Numbered from the stretch's first letter, positions 41,564-50,862 are shown. The stretch: DNA of 64,000 bases from JACDAN01 sp036554945 (GCA_036554945.1 DATBMH010000034.1:1-64000), one strand, 5' to 3'. Notes: generated from the letters alone by a model not told the origin. Made by a program: numbers and translations.

Positions 41564-42201
41564 GCTACACCGTCGGCGAGCACGTCGTCATCTACCCGGG
41601 GACGGTGATCGGCGAGGGCTGCCAGATCGGCGACCACGTCGTGCTCGGGAAGCAGCCGGCGCTGTCGCCGCGCTCGACCGCGAAGCGCGAAGAGCTGCCG
41701 CCGCTCGAGCTCGGCGAGGGGACGATCGTCTCCACCGGCGCCGTCGTCTTCGCCGGGACGCGGGTCGGGGCGCGCTCGATCATCGGCGACCAGAGCTGCG
41801 TCCGGGAGCGCTGCGAGCTCGGCGAGGACGTGGTCGTGGGCCGCGGCTCGCTCGTCGAGAACGACACGAAGATCGGCGCGCGGACGAAGATCCAGGCGGA
41901 CGCCTACGTGACCGCGTACTCGACGCTCGAGGAAGACGTCTTCGTCGCGCCCTGCGTCGTGACCACGAACGACAACTTCATGGGCCGGACCGAGAAGCGG
42001 CACGAGCTGCGCAAGGGGCCGACGATCCGTCGCGGCGCGCGCGTCGGCGGCGCCGCGGTGCTGCTCCCGGGGATCGAGGTCGGGGAGGAGGCGTTCGTCG
42101 GCGCCGGCGCGGTCGTCACGAAGGACGTGCCGCCCAGGGCCGTGGTCGTGGGGAATCCCGCGCGGCAGATCCGCGAGGTTCCCGGCGAGGAGCTGCTCTA
42201 G
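41560..42201 (+). CDS. Left-handed beta-helix N-acetyltransferase (WbpD/WlbB-like)
   Basis: A 213-residue hexapeptide-repeat acyltransferase. Repeats of the form IGxxxxIG/VGxxxxIG run through most of the protein, with the catalytic His region TTNDNFMGRTEKRHELRKGP and the closing VVGNPARQI. WbpD enzymes acetylate the 3-amino group of UDP-GlcNAc(3NH2)A. The TTG start lies in a TTGA overlap with the oxidoreductase. The stop TAG is shared as CTAG with the convergent protease gene. Confidence 0.88.
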   Translation: MSYTVGEHVVIYPGTVIGEGCQIGDHVVLGKQPALSPRSTAKREELPPLELGEGTIVSTGAVVFAGTRVGARSIIGDQSCVRERCELGEDVVVGRGSLVENDTKIGARTKIQADAYVTAYSTLEEDVFVAPCVVTTNDNFMGRTEKRHELRKGPTIRRGARVGGAAVLLPGIEVGEEAFVGAGAVVTKDVPPRAVVVGNPARQIREVPGEELL

Positions 42202-43832
42202 CGGCGGACGATGCGGAGGGTGTACGCGCCCGAGCCGGGCTGCGTGACGCGCACCTGGATGTAGTAGATCCCCGGCCTCGCTGCGCGTCGGAGCCGGACG
42301 AAGTCGAGCTCGCCGACCGGTTGCCGCGACTGGGCGGCGACCATGCTCGTCGTTCGCTCCGAGATGCGTCTCGTGCCGGGCTTCCAGACCACCAGGTCGA
42401 CGTTCGCAGCCGCCTTGCCGGTCAGCGTCACTGCGAGCCGGCCGCCGCGCCTCAGTCGAACTGCATAGACGTCGTTCGGATCGTTCCAGTAGTCGATCGA
42501 TCGGCCCAGGAGGCTGACGCTCTGCCTGCGGATCCGCCAGGAGCGGCTGCCGACGTCGTCGTTCGGCTCGTCGCGGTCCCGCAGGGGCAGCCGGCCATCC
42601 CAGTTGACGGCGGCGGCCACGTTCAGGCGCCCCCAGCCCGTCGCCGGATCGCGTCCCTCGCCGCAGCGGCGGCAGCCGGTCGCCGCGGTCATGTCCGTCG
42701 CGCTCCGCTCGACCATGGCCACGATCTGCTCGGGCCGCACCGCCGGCCACGCGGCGCGGACGAGGAGCGCACCGGCGGAGGCGATCGCAGCCGCGAACGA
42801 GGTCCCCTGCGGCCGCCGGTACTCCTGTGGCCCGCAGTCGGAGTAGCCCTGCGGCTCGCAGGTCAGCCGCTGCCCCGTGATCCTGCGCGGCAGCGTCGAG
42901 AAGAGCTCGTCCCCGGGCGCGGCGATGTCGTTGAACACCGGGTCGCGGTTGGAGAACATCGGCACCGAGCCGTCCCTGGCGATCGCGCTCACGCCGAGGA
43001 CGTGCGGAAGCGCCGCCGGGTAGCTCGCGTAGTTCCACGGCTGCTGCGGCGCATGGTCGCTGTTGCCGACGGCGGCGACCACGATGACGCCGTTGCGGAT
43101 CGCGTACTCCACCGCGCTCGCCTCGAGCCGCGAGAAGCTGTCTCTCGTCGGGTCGAGCGGGTCGCGGACGCCGCCGAGGCTCAGGTTGATCACGCTCGCG
43201 CCGTTGTCGACCGCCCAGCGGATCGCCCGCGCCTCGGCCTCGAGCGGCACGATCCCGTCGCGCCGGACGACCTTGGCCACGAGCAGCTGAGCCGGGAAGG
43301 CCATTCCCGCAATTCCCTGGCCGTTGTTCAGGGAGCCGGCGATCAGCCCCGCGACGAACGTTCCGTGCCCGTGCTGGTCGCCGCGCGGCGAGCCGCCGAT
43401 GAAGCTCTTCGCAGCGGCGATCCGGCCGGCGAACTCGGGATGCCCGCCGTCGATCCCGGAGTCGACGACGGCGATCCGCAGCCCCGGCCCCGAGAAGGTC
43501 GGCCGCTGCGGCCAGGCGTCGAACGCCTGCACCGCCCCGATGTGCCACTGGCGCGCCAGGAACGGGTCGCTCGGCACGAACGCGGCTCGGCGGCCGCGGT
43601 TGCCGAGCCGCTCGACGTACGCGACGCCGGGCAGCTTCGCGACACCGCGGACGTCGTCCGCCCGGAGGACGACCGCGAACGGCGCCAGCGGCTCGACCTT
43701 GCCGCGGCTCTCGAGCGTGCGCGTGAGCTTCGCGAGGTCCGCGCCGGGCGCGACGCCGACGGCGTAGCGGGCAGCGTCGGCCGCGCCGGGGAACGCGAGG
43801 GCCAGAGCGAGGATCGGGACGAGCCGCTTCAT
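42198..43832 (-). CDS. Secreted subtilisin-family (S8) serine protease
   Basis: A 544-residue exported protease. Signal peptide (LVPILALALAFPGAADA), an N-terminal propeptide-like region to about residue 95, then the S8 domain with catalytic Asp in VVDSGID, His in HGHGTFVAG and Ser in GTSFAAA. A Cys-rich insertion (CEPQGYSDCG and CRRCGEG) and a C-terminal beta-sandwich follow, the latter resembling pre-peptidase C-terminal domains. The ATG overlaps the SpoIID gene stop (ATGA), so the two exported proteins are coupled. Confidence 0.92.
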   Translation of the reverse strand: MKRLVPILALALAFPGAADAARYAVGVAPGADLAKLTRTLESRGKVEPLAPFAVVLRADDVRGVAKLPGVAYVERLGNRGRRAAFVPSDPFLARQWHIGAVQAFDAWPQRPTFSGPGLRIAVVDSGIDGGHPEFAGRIAAAKSFIGGSPRGDQHGHGTFVAGLIAGSLNNGQGIAGMAFPAQLLVAKVVRRDGIVPLEAEARAIRWAVDNGASVINLSLGGVRDPLDPTRDSFSRLEASAVEYAIRNGVIVVAAVGNSDHAPQQPWNYASYPAALPHVLGVSAIARDGSVPMFSNRDPVFNDIAAPGDELFSTLPRRITGQRLTCEPQGYSDCGPQEYRRPQGTSFAAAIASAGALLVRAAWPAVRPEQIVAMVERSATDMTAATGCRRCGEGRDPATGWGRLNVAAAVNWDGRLPLRDRDEPNDDVGSRSWRIRRQSVSLLGRSIDYWNDPNDVYAVRLRRGGRLAVTLTGKAAANVDLVVWKPGTRRISERTTSMVAAQSRQPVGELDFVRLRRAARPGIYYIQVRVTQPGSGAYTLRIVRR

Positions 43833-45463
43833 CCACTCACCACCATCGTCCCGCTCGTGCCGGCGACGAGCCCCCGCCCGGGGGAAGGCGCTCTGGCGCG
43901 GTACGAGCCGGGTGGGACGTGCATCGGCGCTGCGAAGGTTCCATCCTCCGCGACTGTCGCACGTCCGACGGTGCCCCAGGTCCGGCCGCTGAGCCGCTGG
44001 ATCTCGACCGCCGCACCCACGATCGCGGGTCGCATGGTGCCTCGGAGCTCCATCGGATCGGTCACCGGCCTGAGCTTCAGCTGCGGCGCGACACCGAGGC
44101 GAATCGACGGCGTGCGCACGCTGCCGAGCGCGAGCCGGTAGCGGGTCGTCTCCGTCGGCCGGACGGTGACGGTGAAGGCGCCGTTCTTGCCCGACGAGGG
44201 CGTCGCGATCGCTCGCCACCCCGTCGGGCCGTAACCCTCGAGTCGGTAGCCCCTGACGCCGCGGGCCGTCCCGGTCAGGCGTGTCGTCCCGCCGAAGACG
44301 TGCGGCTTGACCGGCTGCGGCAGCGCCAGCACGCCGACGCGGAACCACGTCGAGCGGAGGCCCAGCGCGCGCCTGACGTCGCCGGCCTTCGCCGTGGCCT
44401 CGCCGTCGGAGCCGAGACCGATCACGTCGTCCGCGCGTGCGGACCGGTTCGTCGTGGTCCTGACGTCGAGCAGCCGCCCCGGCGCCTTGAGGACGCCCTG
44501 GAGGCGCCTGCCGGGCACAGCCACCGGGCCCCAGGCGTGGTGCGGTGAGAGCGTGTCGTAGGGGTCGGCGACGCCGGTCAGGTACGGCGTCGGCTTCGAG
44601 CCTTCCCAGACGTCCTGCACCGACGCGGTCCTGCCGCCCGACGTCGAGTGGAAGTACGCGGTGATGACGCGTCCGCCGTACGTGAGCACCTGGCCGGCGG
44701 TCTCGTCGACGGCTGCGTTCGTCGAGCCCTCCTCCTCGTCGACTCCTCGATAGACCTGGCTGCGGACGTCGGGGTAGAGGTCGAACGGGCCGCTCGTCTT
44801 GCGCGTGGCGAGCGCGTACGACCGTGCGGCGACGGCCTGCGCCTTCAGCACCTCGGGGAGCCAGTCGTCGGGAACCTCGGCCGGGACGACCCCGTACAGG
44901 TACTGCTCGAGCCCCACGACGTTGATCGCACGCAGCCGCTGCCCGACCTTGTCGACCTGGATCGTCCCGCGGTAGCGGCGGCCGAGCTCGAGCGGCTCGT
45001 CACCCGGCAGGAACAGGAGCGGCGGCTGGAGAGCCACCCGCTTGGCGCCTTCCCGCGGCAGGACCTTCAGGCCCGGCCCGAGCACCTGCCTGGCGTCGAG
45101 CACTCTCGTCGTCCCGGTCGCGTCGCGCACGCGGAACGGCGCCTCGGACTCGATGGTGAGCGTCGGCTTGCTCCCCGCGAGGAGGACGCGCACCTTCGCC
45201 ACCGGCGCCTTGCCGATGGTCGTCCCGCGGTAGTAGTGCGCGAGGATGCGGCGGTAGTCGTGTCCGCGCCGAGCGAAGCCGTTCGCGCCCCACTGGCTCA
45301 TCCCGACGCCGTGTCCCCAGCCGCGGCCCGTGATCAGGAACACCGGTTCGCCCGGCCGCGGCGCCGCCCCACCCTGGGCGACGCGCGCGCTCGCGGCCGC
45401 GCTGAGCCCGGCCGCGAAGAGGGCAGCGAGCGCGCAGGCTGTCAGGACGAGTCCGCGAGGCAT
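43829..45463 (-). CDS. SpoIID/LytB-domain exported protein
   Basis: A 544-residue exported protein. The signal peptide (LTACALAALFAAGLSAAASA) is followed by a SpoIID domain from about residue 40 to 370, with RGWGHGVGMSQWGANGFARRG, NVVGLEQYLYGVVPAEVP, LKAQAVAARSYAL and TAYFHSTSGGRT. The last 170 residues are beta-rich Ig-like repeats. SpoIID of spore formers is a lytic transglycosylase; non-sporulating homologues probably also trim peptidoglycan. It is coupled with the S8 protease downstream. Confidence 0.9.
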   Translation of the reverse strand: MPRGLVLTACALAALFAAGLSAAASARVAQGGAAPRPGEPVFLITGRGWGHGVGMSQWGANGFARRGHDYRRILAHYYRGTTIGKAPVAKVRVLLAGSKPTLTIESEAPFRVRDATGTTRVLDARQVLGPGLKVLPREGAKRVALQPPLLFLPGDEPLELGRRYRGTIQVDKVGQRLRAINVVGLEQYLYGVVPAEVPDDWLPEVLKAQAVAARSYALATRKTSGPFDLYPDVRSQVYRGVDEEEGSTNAAVDETAGQVLTYGGRVITAYFHSTSGGRTASVQDVWEGSKPTPYLTGVADPYDTLSPHHAWGPVAVPGRRLQGVLKAPGRLLDVRTTTNRSARADDVIGLGSDGEATAKAGDVRRALGLRSTWFRVGVLALPQPVKPHVFGGTTRLTGTARGVRGYRLEGYGPTGWRAIATPSSGKNGAFTVTVRPTETTRYRLALGSVRTPSIRLGVAPQLKLRPVTDPMELRGTMRPAIVGAAVEIQRLSGRTWGTVGRATVAEDGTFAAPMHVPPGSYRARAPSPGRGLVAGTSGTMVVSG

Positions 45464-45588
45464 GGTTCAGACCCAGAAGTTCCGCAGGAACCTGATTGAG
45501 GCTAGCGCATCCTTCCGTCGGATCCCGCGCCGCAAACCGATTCCTAACACCCGTTTCTTCGGCGGTTCGAACGGAAACCACAAGGGCC

Positions 45589-46917
45589 GTGGCGACGCCT
45601 GGACCGACTCTCCCTCCGCGCTACCGCGATCCAGAGCACGTGGCCCACGGCGGCATGGGCGGCGTCTACAAGGCGGTTGACACGCAGCTCGGGCGAACCG
45701 TTGCGATCAAGGTCCTCTCGGACCGCTACGCGGACGACGAGTCGATCCGGAAGCGCTTCGAGCGGGAGGCCCTCGCGGCCGCGCGGCTCTCCGGCGCCGC
45801 GAGCACGGTCACGATCTTCGACGTCGGCGAGTGCGACGGGCGGCCGTACATCGTCATGGAGTTCCTGGACGGCGGGACGCTCGAGGATCGGGTCCGTTCC
45901 GGCGGCGCTCAGGATCCGGCGGACGTCGTCCGCTGGCTCGGGCAGGCGGCCGAGGCGATCGACGCGGCGCATGCGGCCGGCGTCGTCCATCGGGACGTGA
46001 AGCCCGGCAACCTGCTGCTCGACCGTCACGGGGACGTCCGCGTGGCGGACTACGGCGTCGCGAGCGCGGTCGGCCTGGACTCGATGACGATGACCGGAAC
46101 GGTCCTCGGCACCGCCGGGTACCTCTCGCCGGAGCAGGCCCGTGGCGAACGGGCGACGCCGGCGAGCGACCGCTACGCGCTCGGCGTGGTCGCGTACGAG
46201 CTCCTGACCGGCGTGCGGCCCTTCGCGTCGGATTCGCCTACCGCCGAGGCGGCTGCACACGTGCACGCGCCCGTGCCGCTGCCGAGCACGCACGGCGCGC
46301 CGCCGGAGGTGGACGCCGTGCTCGTTCGCGCCCTGTCGAAGGACCCGGACCACCGCTACCCGTCCGCGGCAGCGTTCGTCGCTTCGCTCGGCGACGCACT
46401 CTCACGGGCCGAGGAGACGATGGTTGCGGCGCCGGTGCGGCGCGGCCCGCCGCCGCTGGTCTGGGCGGCCGCGGCGATCCTCGGCGCGCTGGCGGTGGCC
46501 GGGGGCATCGCTCTCGCCGGGGCGCTCGGCGAGGGCGACCAGACGCGGACGGTCGTCCAGGACCGGACGATCACGCAGGAGGGCACGACGGTCACGACCG
46601 GGGTGACGACCACCGCGCCCGCGCCGCCTCCGGCTCCGCCACCCGCGAGCGGGAGAAGCGGCGAGGAGCTCACGGACGAGGCGACGGCGCTCCTCGCGCA
46701 GGGCCGCTGGGCGGAGGCCGAACGGACGGCGAGGCAAGCGCTCCAGCAGCTCGCGGGGACCGGGGAGCTCTACGAGGCGTACGCGAACTACGACCTGGGG
46801 CGCGCCCTGGTCGAGCAGAACCGCTGCGACGAAGCGCTGCCGCACCTCGCCACCTCCGAGCGGATCCAGGGCACCCGCCGCGAGATCCGCGAGGCTCGAG
46901 CGCGCTGCCGGGGCTGA
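45589..46917 (+). CDS. Membrane Ser/Thr protein kinase with extracytoplasmic tail
   Basis: A 442-residue eukaryote-like kinase. The Gly loop HGGMGGVYKAVD, the Lys in VAIKVL, HRDVKPGNLLLD with catalytic Asp, ADYGVAS in place of DFG, and GTAGYLSPEQ are all present (residues about 20-275). One membrane helix (LVWAAAAILGALAVAGGIALAGAL) leads to a Thr/Pro-rich linker and an external helical TPR-like region instead of PASTA domains. GTG 45589 with AGGG upstream is preferred to ATG 45496, which would add 31 residues unlike the family. The stop overlaps a REP-like repeat. Confidence 0.9.
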   Translation: MATPGPTLPPRYRDPEHVAHGGMGGVYKAVDTQLGRTVAIKVLSDRYADDESIRKRFEREALAAARLSGAASTVTIFDVGECDGRPYIVMEFLDGGTLEDRVRSGGAQDPADVVRWLGQAAEAIDAAHAAGVVHRDVKPGNLLLDRHGDVRVADYGVASAVGLDSMTMTGTVLGTAGYLSPEQARGERATPASDRYALGVVAYELLTGVRPFASDSPTAEAAAHVHAPVPLPSTHGAPPEVDAVLVRALSKDPDHRYPSAAAFVASLGDALSRAEETMVAAPVRRGPPPLVWAAAAILGALAVAGGIALAGALGEGDQTRTVVQDRTITQEGTTVTTGVTTTAPAPPPAPPPASGRSGEELTDEATALLAQGRWAEAERTARQALQQLAGTGELYEAYANYDLGRALVEQNRCDEALPHLATSERIQGTRREIREARARCRG

Positions 46918-46939
46918 GGGACTGTCCCTCGGACCTGAC
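46916..46939. repeat. REP-like palindromic repeat, copy 3
   Basis: GAGGGACTGTCCCTC followed by GGACCTGAC, identical to copy 1 except for the last position before C. The palindrome begins inside the stop codon of the kinase gene. The rest of the 191-base gap up to 47108 holds further GC-rich hairpin potential and the promoter of the next gene. Confidence 0.7.
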
Positions 46940-47073
46940 CCTTCGGTGCGGCTCGTTTGTGGCGGGAGCGTGACGTTTCGTCCACACGCCCCGCACGGTT
47001 ACGCGGAATCGGCACAGTGGGGGTGCGGCGTTCCGGAAAGCGGCTGTCCAGCGCGGACGACCCATTCGGCCGG

Positions 47074-47101
47074 TTGTGCGTGGACCGGGACCGCCTAAGC
47101 T
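47074..47101 (+). promoter_or_regulatory. Leaderless promoter of rfbB
   Basis: TTGTGC (47074-47079), a 16-base spacer and TAAGCT (47096-47101), ending 7 bases before the GTG start at 47109. One of the few leaderless promoters here with a recognisable -35. Confidence 0.55.
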
Positions 47102-47108
47102 TCGGCGC

Positions 47109-48110
47109 GTGAAGCTCCTCGTCACCGGCGCCGCCGGGTTCATCGGCTCGAACTTCGTCCACTACTGGCTGGAACGCCATCCCGAGGACGAGGTGATCGC
47201 GCTCGACCTGCTCACGTACGCGGGCAACCGTGCGAACCTCGAGGACGTCGAGGACCGCATCACGTTCGTCGAGGGCGACATCGGCGACGCCGACCTCGGC
47301 CGGCGCCTGTTCGAGGACGACGGCGCCGAGGTGGTCGTGAACTTCGCAGCCGAGTCGCACAACAGCCTCGCCGTGGTCGACCCGGGGCGCTTCTTCCGCA
47401 CGAACGTCATCGGGACGCAGACGCTGCTCGACGCCGCCCGCAAGGCCGGAAGCGTCAAGCGCTTCCACCACGTCTCGACGTGCGAGGTCTACGGCGACCT
47501 CGCGCTCGACACGGACGAGGTCTTCACCGAGGACTCCCCGTACGAGCCTCGCACGCCGTACAACGCCTCGAAGGCGGCCGCCGACCACGCGGTGCGCGCC
47601 TACCACGAGACCTACGGTCTGCCAATCTCGATCACCAACTGCTCGAACAACTACGGGCCGTTCCAGTTCCCGGAGAAGGTGATCCCGCTCTTCGTCACCA
47701 ACGCGCTCGACGACAAGCCGCTCCCGATGTACGCCTCGACGCAGAACAAGCGCGAGTGGCTCCACGTTCGGGACCACTGCCGCGCGATCGAGCTCGTGCT
47801 CGAAGCGGACAAGGTGGGTGAGACCTACAACGTCGGCTCGGGGATCGAGGCCTCGATCGAGGAGATCGCCGACCTCGTCCTGAGGCACACCGGCAAGCCG
47901 GACTCGCTGAAGAAGATCGTCCCGGACCGGCCCGGCCACGACCGCCGCTACCTGCTCGACTCGTCGAAGCTCCGCCGCGAGCTTGGCTGGGAGCCCGAGG
48001 TCGGCTGGGAGGACGGCCTCCGCGAGACCGTCGAGTGGTACGCGGCCAAGCGCGACTGGTGGGAGCCGCTGCGCGACCGGGCGCCGGTCGAGGAGACCGC
48101 CTGGCGCTGA
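47109..48110 (+). CDS. rfbB: dTDP-glucose 4,6-dehydratase
   Basis: A 333-residue extended SDR enzyme making dTDP-4-keto-6-deoxyglucose, the precursor of dTDP-rhamnose. NAD motif TGAAGFIGSN, catalytic STCEVYGD, the YNASKAAAD Tyr/Lys pair and the NNYGPFQFPEK block typical of RmlB are visible. Its partner genes rfbD and rfbA lie just downstream on the opposite strand; the epimerase rfbC is not seen in the window. It starts at GTG 47109, likely leaderless. Confidence 0.92.
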   Translation: MKLLVTGAAGFIGSNFVHYWLERHPEDEVIALDLLTYAGNRANLEDVEDRITFVEGDIGDADLGRRLFEDDGAEVVVNFAAESHNSLAVVDPGRFFRTNVIGTQTLLDAARKAGSVKRFHHVSTCEVYGDLALDTDEVFTEDSPYEPRTPYNASKAAADHAVRAYHETYGLPISITNCSNNYGPFQFPEKVIPLFVTNALDDKPLPMYASTQNKREWLHVRDHCRAIELVLEADKVGETYNVGSGIEASIEEIADLVLRHTGKPDSLKKIVPDRPGHDRRYLLDSSKLRRELGWEPEVGWEDGLRETVEWYAAKRDWWEPLRDRAPVEETAWR

Positions 48111-48625
48111 GAGCGCTGCTCGCCGCCGCGGTCCTCGTCCTTACGGGCTGTGGGTCGGGTGACACCATCGTCGTCCCGAACGCGGACGAGGTCGATCTCG
48201 AGCAGTTCCAGGCCGAGTCCGAGGTGCCGCCGTACTGGGTGGGCCCCGAGTTCGAGGGACTGCCGGTCACTCACGCACAGTTCGGGACGCTCATCTACGG
48301 CACCTGTGAGATCGAGGACGGCGGGCTCTTCTCGGACGGCGGCTGCGCGCCGCCGGTGCAGATCCAGAACATGAAGTTCGAGCCGCGCGACTGGGCGATC
48401 GCCGCGGGCTGCAAGACGCTTCCGTCCCTCCGCGGGGTGCCGACCGCTCGGCACGACGGCCTCGTCCTGTTCACCGGCCGCCAGTTCGTGAAGATCTACG
48501 CGATCGACGACGCGCAGGCGCGGCGCATCGCACAGGCACTGCGCCCGATGGACGAGGCGGCCCCGAAGACGATGACTCCATCGCCGCGAGCCGTGGCCCG
48601 CGCGATCCGGCAGGCCTGCGACTAG
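48107..48625 (+). CDS. Lipoprotein of unknown function
   Basis: A 172-residue exported lipoprotein: hydrophobic signal (LRALLAAAVLVLTGC) with lipobox LTGC. The mature part has VPPYWVGPEFEGLP and a central TLIYGTCEIEDGGLFSDGGCAPPVQIQN with two or three Cys, which resembles short actinobacterial lipoproteins without known role. The best start is CTG 48107, overlapping the rfbB stop as CTGA with GAGGAG 11 bases upstream; the alternative GTG 48035 would add 24 polar residues before the signal. The stop is shared as CTAG with rfbD. Confidence 0.75.
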   Translation: MRALLAAAVLVLTGCGSGDTIVVPNADEVDLEQFQAESEVPPYWVGPEFEGLPVTHAQFGTLIYGTCEIEDGGLFSDGGCAPPVQIQNMKFEPRDWAIAAGCKTLPSLRGVPTARHDGLVLFTGRQFVKIYAIDDAQARRIAQALRPMDEAAPKTMTPSPRAVARAIRQACD

Positions 48626-49392
48626 AGCCGCGCGAGGCAGGCGCGAAGCCCGTCGCGCCAGTGCGGGAGCAGCGGCGCACCGCGCTCGCTGCGGAGGACC
48701 GAGTAGGCCGGCCGCGGCGCCGGCGCGCCGAACTCCGCCGTCGTGATCCGGCGCACGCCGCATTCGAGCCCCGCCTCCTCGAAGATCGCCTCGGCGAAGT
48801 CGGCCCACGTGCAGTCGCCCTCGGCCGCGACGTGATAGACGCCGTGCGGCCGGCCGAGGAGCTCCCGCGTCGCCTCCGCGAGATGCCCGACGTACGTCGG
48901 CGAGCCGCGCTGGTCGTCGACCACCGACACCTCGTCCCGCTCCGAGCCGAGCCGCAGCATCGTCCGCACGAAGTTGTGGCCCGTCCAGCCGAAGAGCCAG
49001 GACGACCGTACGATCCACCCCTCCCGCACCTCCCGCTCGCCCTCGAGCTTCGTCCGGCCGTAGACGCCGAGGGGGCCCGGCGGATCGCCCTCGACGTACG
49101 CCGAGGACTTCGTCCCGTCGAAGACGTAGTCGGTCGAGTAGTAGACGACCGGCGCGCCGAGCGCGACGACGTTCCGGGTCCCGTCCACGTTCGCACGCCG
49201 CGCCCCGTCCGGGTCCGTCTCGGCGTCGTCCACCTTCGTCCAGGCGGCGGCGTGCAGCACGAGCTCCGGCCGTTCGTCGAGCGGGTACGGCTCGGCGACG
49301 TCCCAGTCCACGCGGGTCACGCCCCGCGCCTCGGGAAAGGCCTCCGCCAGCGCCGCACCGAGCTGCCCGCCGGCGCCGGTGATCAGGATCAC
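48622..49392 (-). CDS. rfbD: dTDP-4-dehydrorhamnose reductase
   Basis: A 256-residue SDR enzyme performing the last step of dTDP-L-rhamnose synthesis. NADPH motif LITGAGGQLGAAL, the YYSTDYVFDGTK Ser-Thr-Asp-Tyr-Val block, YGRTKLEGE with catalytic Tyr and Lys, and RSSWLFGWTGHNFVRTML are present. Slightly shorter than the usual 280-300 residues, lacking some N-terminal loops. The GTG start overlaps the rfbA stop (GTGA). Confidence 0.93.
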   Translation of the reverse strand: MILITGAGGQLGAALAEAFPEARGVTRVDWDVAEPYPLDERPELVLHAAAWTKVDDAETDPDGARRANVDGTRNVVALGAPVVYYSTDYVFDGTKSSAYVEGDPPGPLGVYGRTKLEGEREVREGWIVRSSWLFGWTGHNFVRTMLRLGSERDEVSVVDDQRGSPTYVGHLAEATRELLGRPHGVYHVAAEGDCTWADFAEAIFEEAGLECGVRRITTAEFGAPAPRPAYSVLRSERGAPLLPHWRDGLRACLARL

Positions 49393-50129
49393 GGCTTGTT
49401 GGCGCCGTGCTCGCGGACGAAGTCGTTCACCGCGTAGTACGCGTCGATCGACTCGCCGGCGTCCCCCCAGAACCCCTCGACGATGTCGTACTCCATCGTC
49501 CCGCGGTCGATGAACCAGTTGTTCACGTCCGTGATCTCCAGCTCGCCGCGGCCGGACGGCTCGAGCTCGGGGATGATCTCGAACACCGCGGACTCGTAGA
49601 AGTAGATCCCGGTGACCGCGAAGGTGCTGGGCGGGCTCTCGGGCTTCTCGTGGATGCGCACGACGCGCTCGCCGTCCAGCTCCGGGACGCCGAGGTGGCG
49701 GAGATGCTCGGGGTCCTCCTCGCGGGCGAGCAGGATCCGCGCGCCCTTCCCCTGCTCCGCGAAGTTGTCGACGGCGTGCTTGATCGACCGCTCGACGACG
49801 TTGTCGGCCAGCATCACCACGATCGGGTCGCCGCCCGCGAAGCGCTCGGCCAGCCCCAGCGCCTCGGCGATCCCGCCCGCACGCTCCTGGTAGGCGTACG
49901 ACAGCCGGTCGATGCCCCACTCGTGCCCGTTGCCGAGGAGCCGCAGGAACTCGCCGGCGTGCGTCCCGCCCGTGACGACCATGAGCTCGCGCACCTCGGC
50001 GGTGACGAGCGCCTCGATGGCGTACGTGACCATCGGGCGGTCGTAGATCGGGAGCAGGTGCTTGTTCGTGATGCGGGTGAGCGGATGGAGCCGCGTCCCG
50101 CTGCCGCCGGCGAGGATGACGCCTTTCAT
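49389..50129 (-). CDS. rfbA: Glucose-1-phosphate thymidylyltransferase
   Basis: A 246-residue nucleotidyltransferase making dTDP-glucose, first step of the rhamnose pathway. It has the signature ILAGGSGTRLHPLT at the N-terminus, NKHLLPIYDRPMVTYAIE, the Asp-containing VMLADNVVE, and EKPESPPS. The short form lacks the C-terminal tetramerisation region of RmlA from enterobacteria, as in RmlA-short/archaeal types. Upstream gene of an rfbA-rfbD pair. Confidence 0.92.
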   Translation of the reverse strand: MKGVILAGGSGTRLHPLTRITNKHLLPIYDRPMVTYAIEALVTAEVRELMVVTGGTHAGEFLRLLGNGHEWGIDRLSYAYQERAGGIAEALGLAERFAGGDPIVVMLADNVVERSIKHAVDNFAEQGKGARILLAREEDPEHLRHLGVPELDGERVVRIHEKPESPPSTFAVTGIYFYESAVFEIIPELEPSGRGELEITDVNNWFIDRGTMEYDIVEGFWGDAGESIDAYYAVNDFVREHGANKP

Positions 50130-50149
50130 CGGTCGCCGATGGTAAGGGT

Positions 50150-50155
50150 TACGCT
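50150..50155 (+). promoter_or_regulatory. -10 element of a leaderless promoter
   Basis: TACGCT ends 6 bases before ATG 50162; no SD is present. The same hexamer and spacing occur before tatA and the ZIP gene. Confidence 0.5.
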
Positions 50156-50161
50156 GCCGCC

Positions 50162-50383
50162 ATGAGCGACAACGAGCACGAGCGCATCGTCGACGACGAG
50201 GGGCCGATCCCGATCGTGGAGGGCGAGGACGAGTTCCCGGTCGAGCCGGCTCCGCCGCTGGACCCCTACACGCCCGACACGGGCCCGGGCCCCGGCGAGG
50301 AGCGGGCCTATCGAGTCCTGCGCTTGGCCTGGCTGCCGCTCGGCGTCGCCGCGATCCTGATCCTGATCGCGCTGCTGCGCTAG
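50162..50383 (+). CDS. Small tail-anchored-like membrane protein
   Basis: A 73-residue protein with a very acidic and Pro-rich N-terminal 50 residues and one C-terminal membrane helix (LAWLPLGVAAILILIALL) ending in Arg. It has no recognised domain. Coding status is supported by the leaderless promoter exactly in front of the ATG, the composition and the clean helix at the end. It lies between rfbA (divergent) and the hsp20-lon unit. Confidence 0.65.
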   Translation: MSDNEHERIVDDEGPIPIVEGEDEFPVEPAPPLDPYTPDTGPGPGEERAYRVLRLAWLPLGVAAILILIALLR

Positions 50384-50434
50384 CCGCCGGCCCTGGCAAA
50401 CGCCCTCTCAGGGCTACGATGAGCTCCACGAGAG

Positions 50435-50862
50435 ATGCCCCGTAGACGAGACCTGAGAGACGAGATCGACGAGCTGTTCGCAGACCTGTGGCAGGTCTCG
50501 CGGCTCGGCGGGCTGCGCCGCGGCTTCCGGCCGCAGCTCGATTGCTTCCGCACCGCCGACCCCCCGACCTTCACGGTGATCGTGGACATCTCCGGCATCG
50601 ACCCGGAGCACGTCCAGGTCGCGACGGCGGACGGGTCGCTCGTCGTCTCCGGCGAGCGGCGCCGCGCGGACTGCGAGGGCCGGTCGTACCAGCAGATGGA
50701 GATCGAGTACGGCCACTTCCAGCGCGTCGTCCAGCTGCCGGGCGATGCCGACCCGAGCCGCGCCGAGGCCACGTACGACAAGGGACTGCTGCGGATCGTG
50801 ATCCCGATTGCCAAGCCCGTACGGCGGGTACAACCGGTCCCGATCCAGGTCAGGAGGAACGC

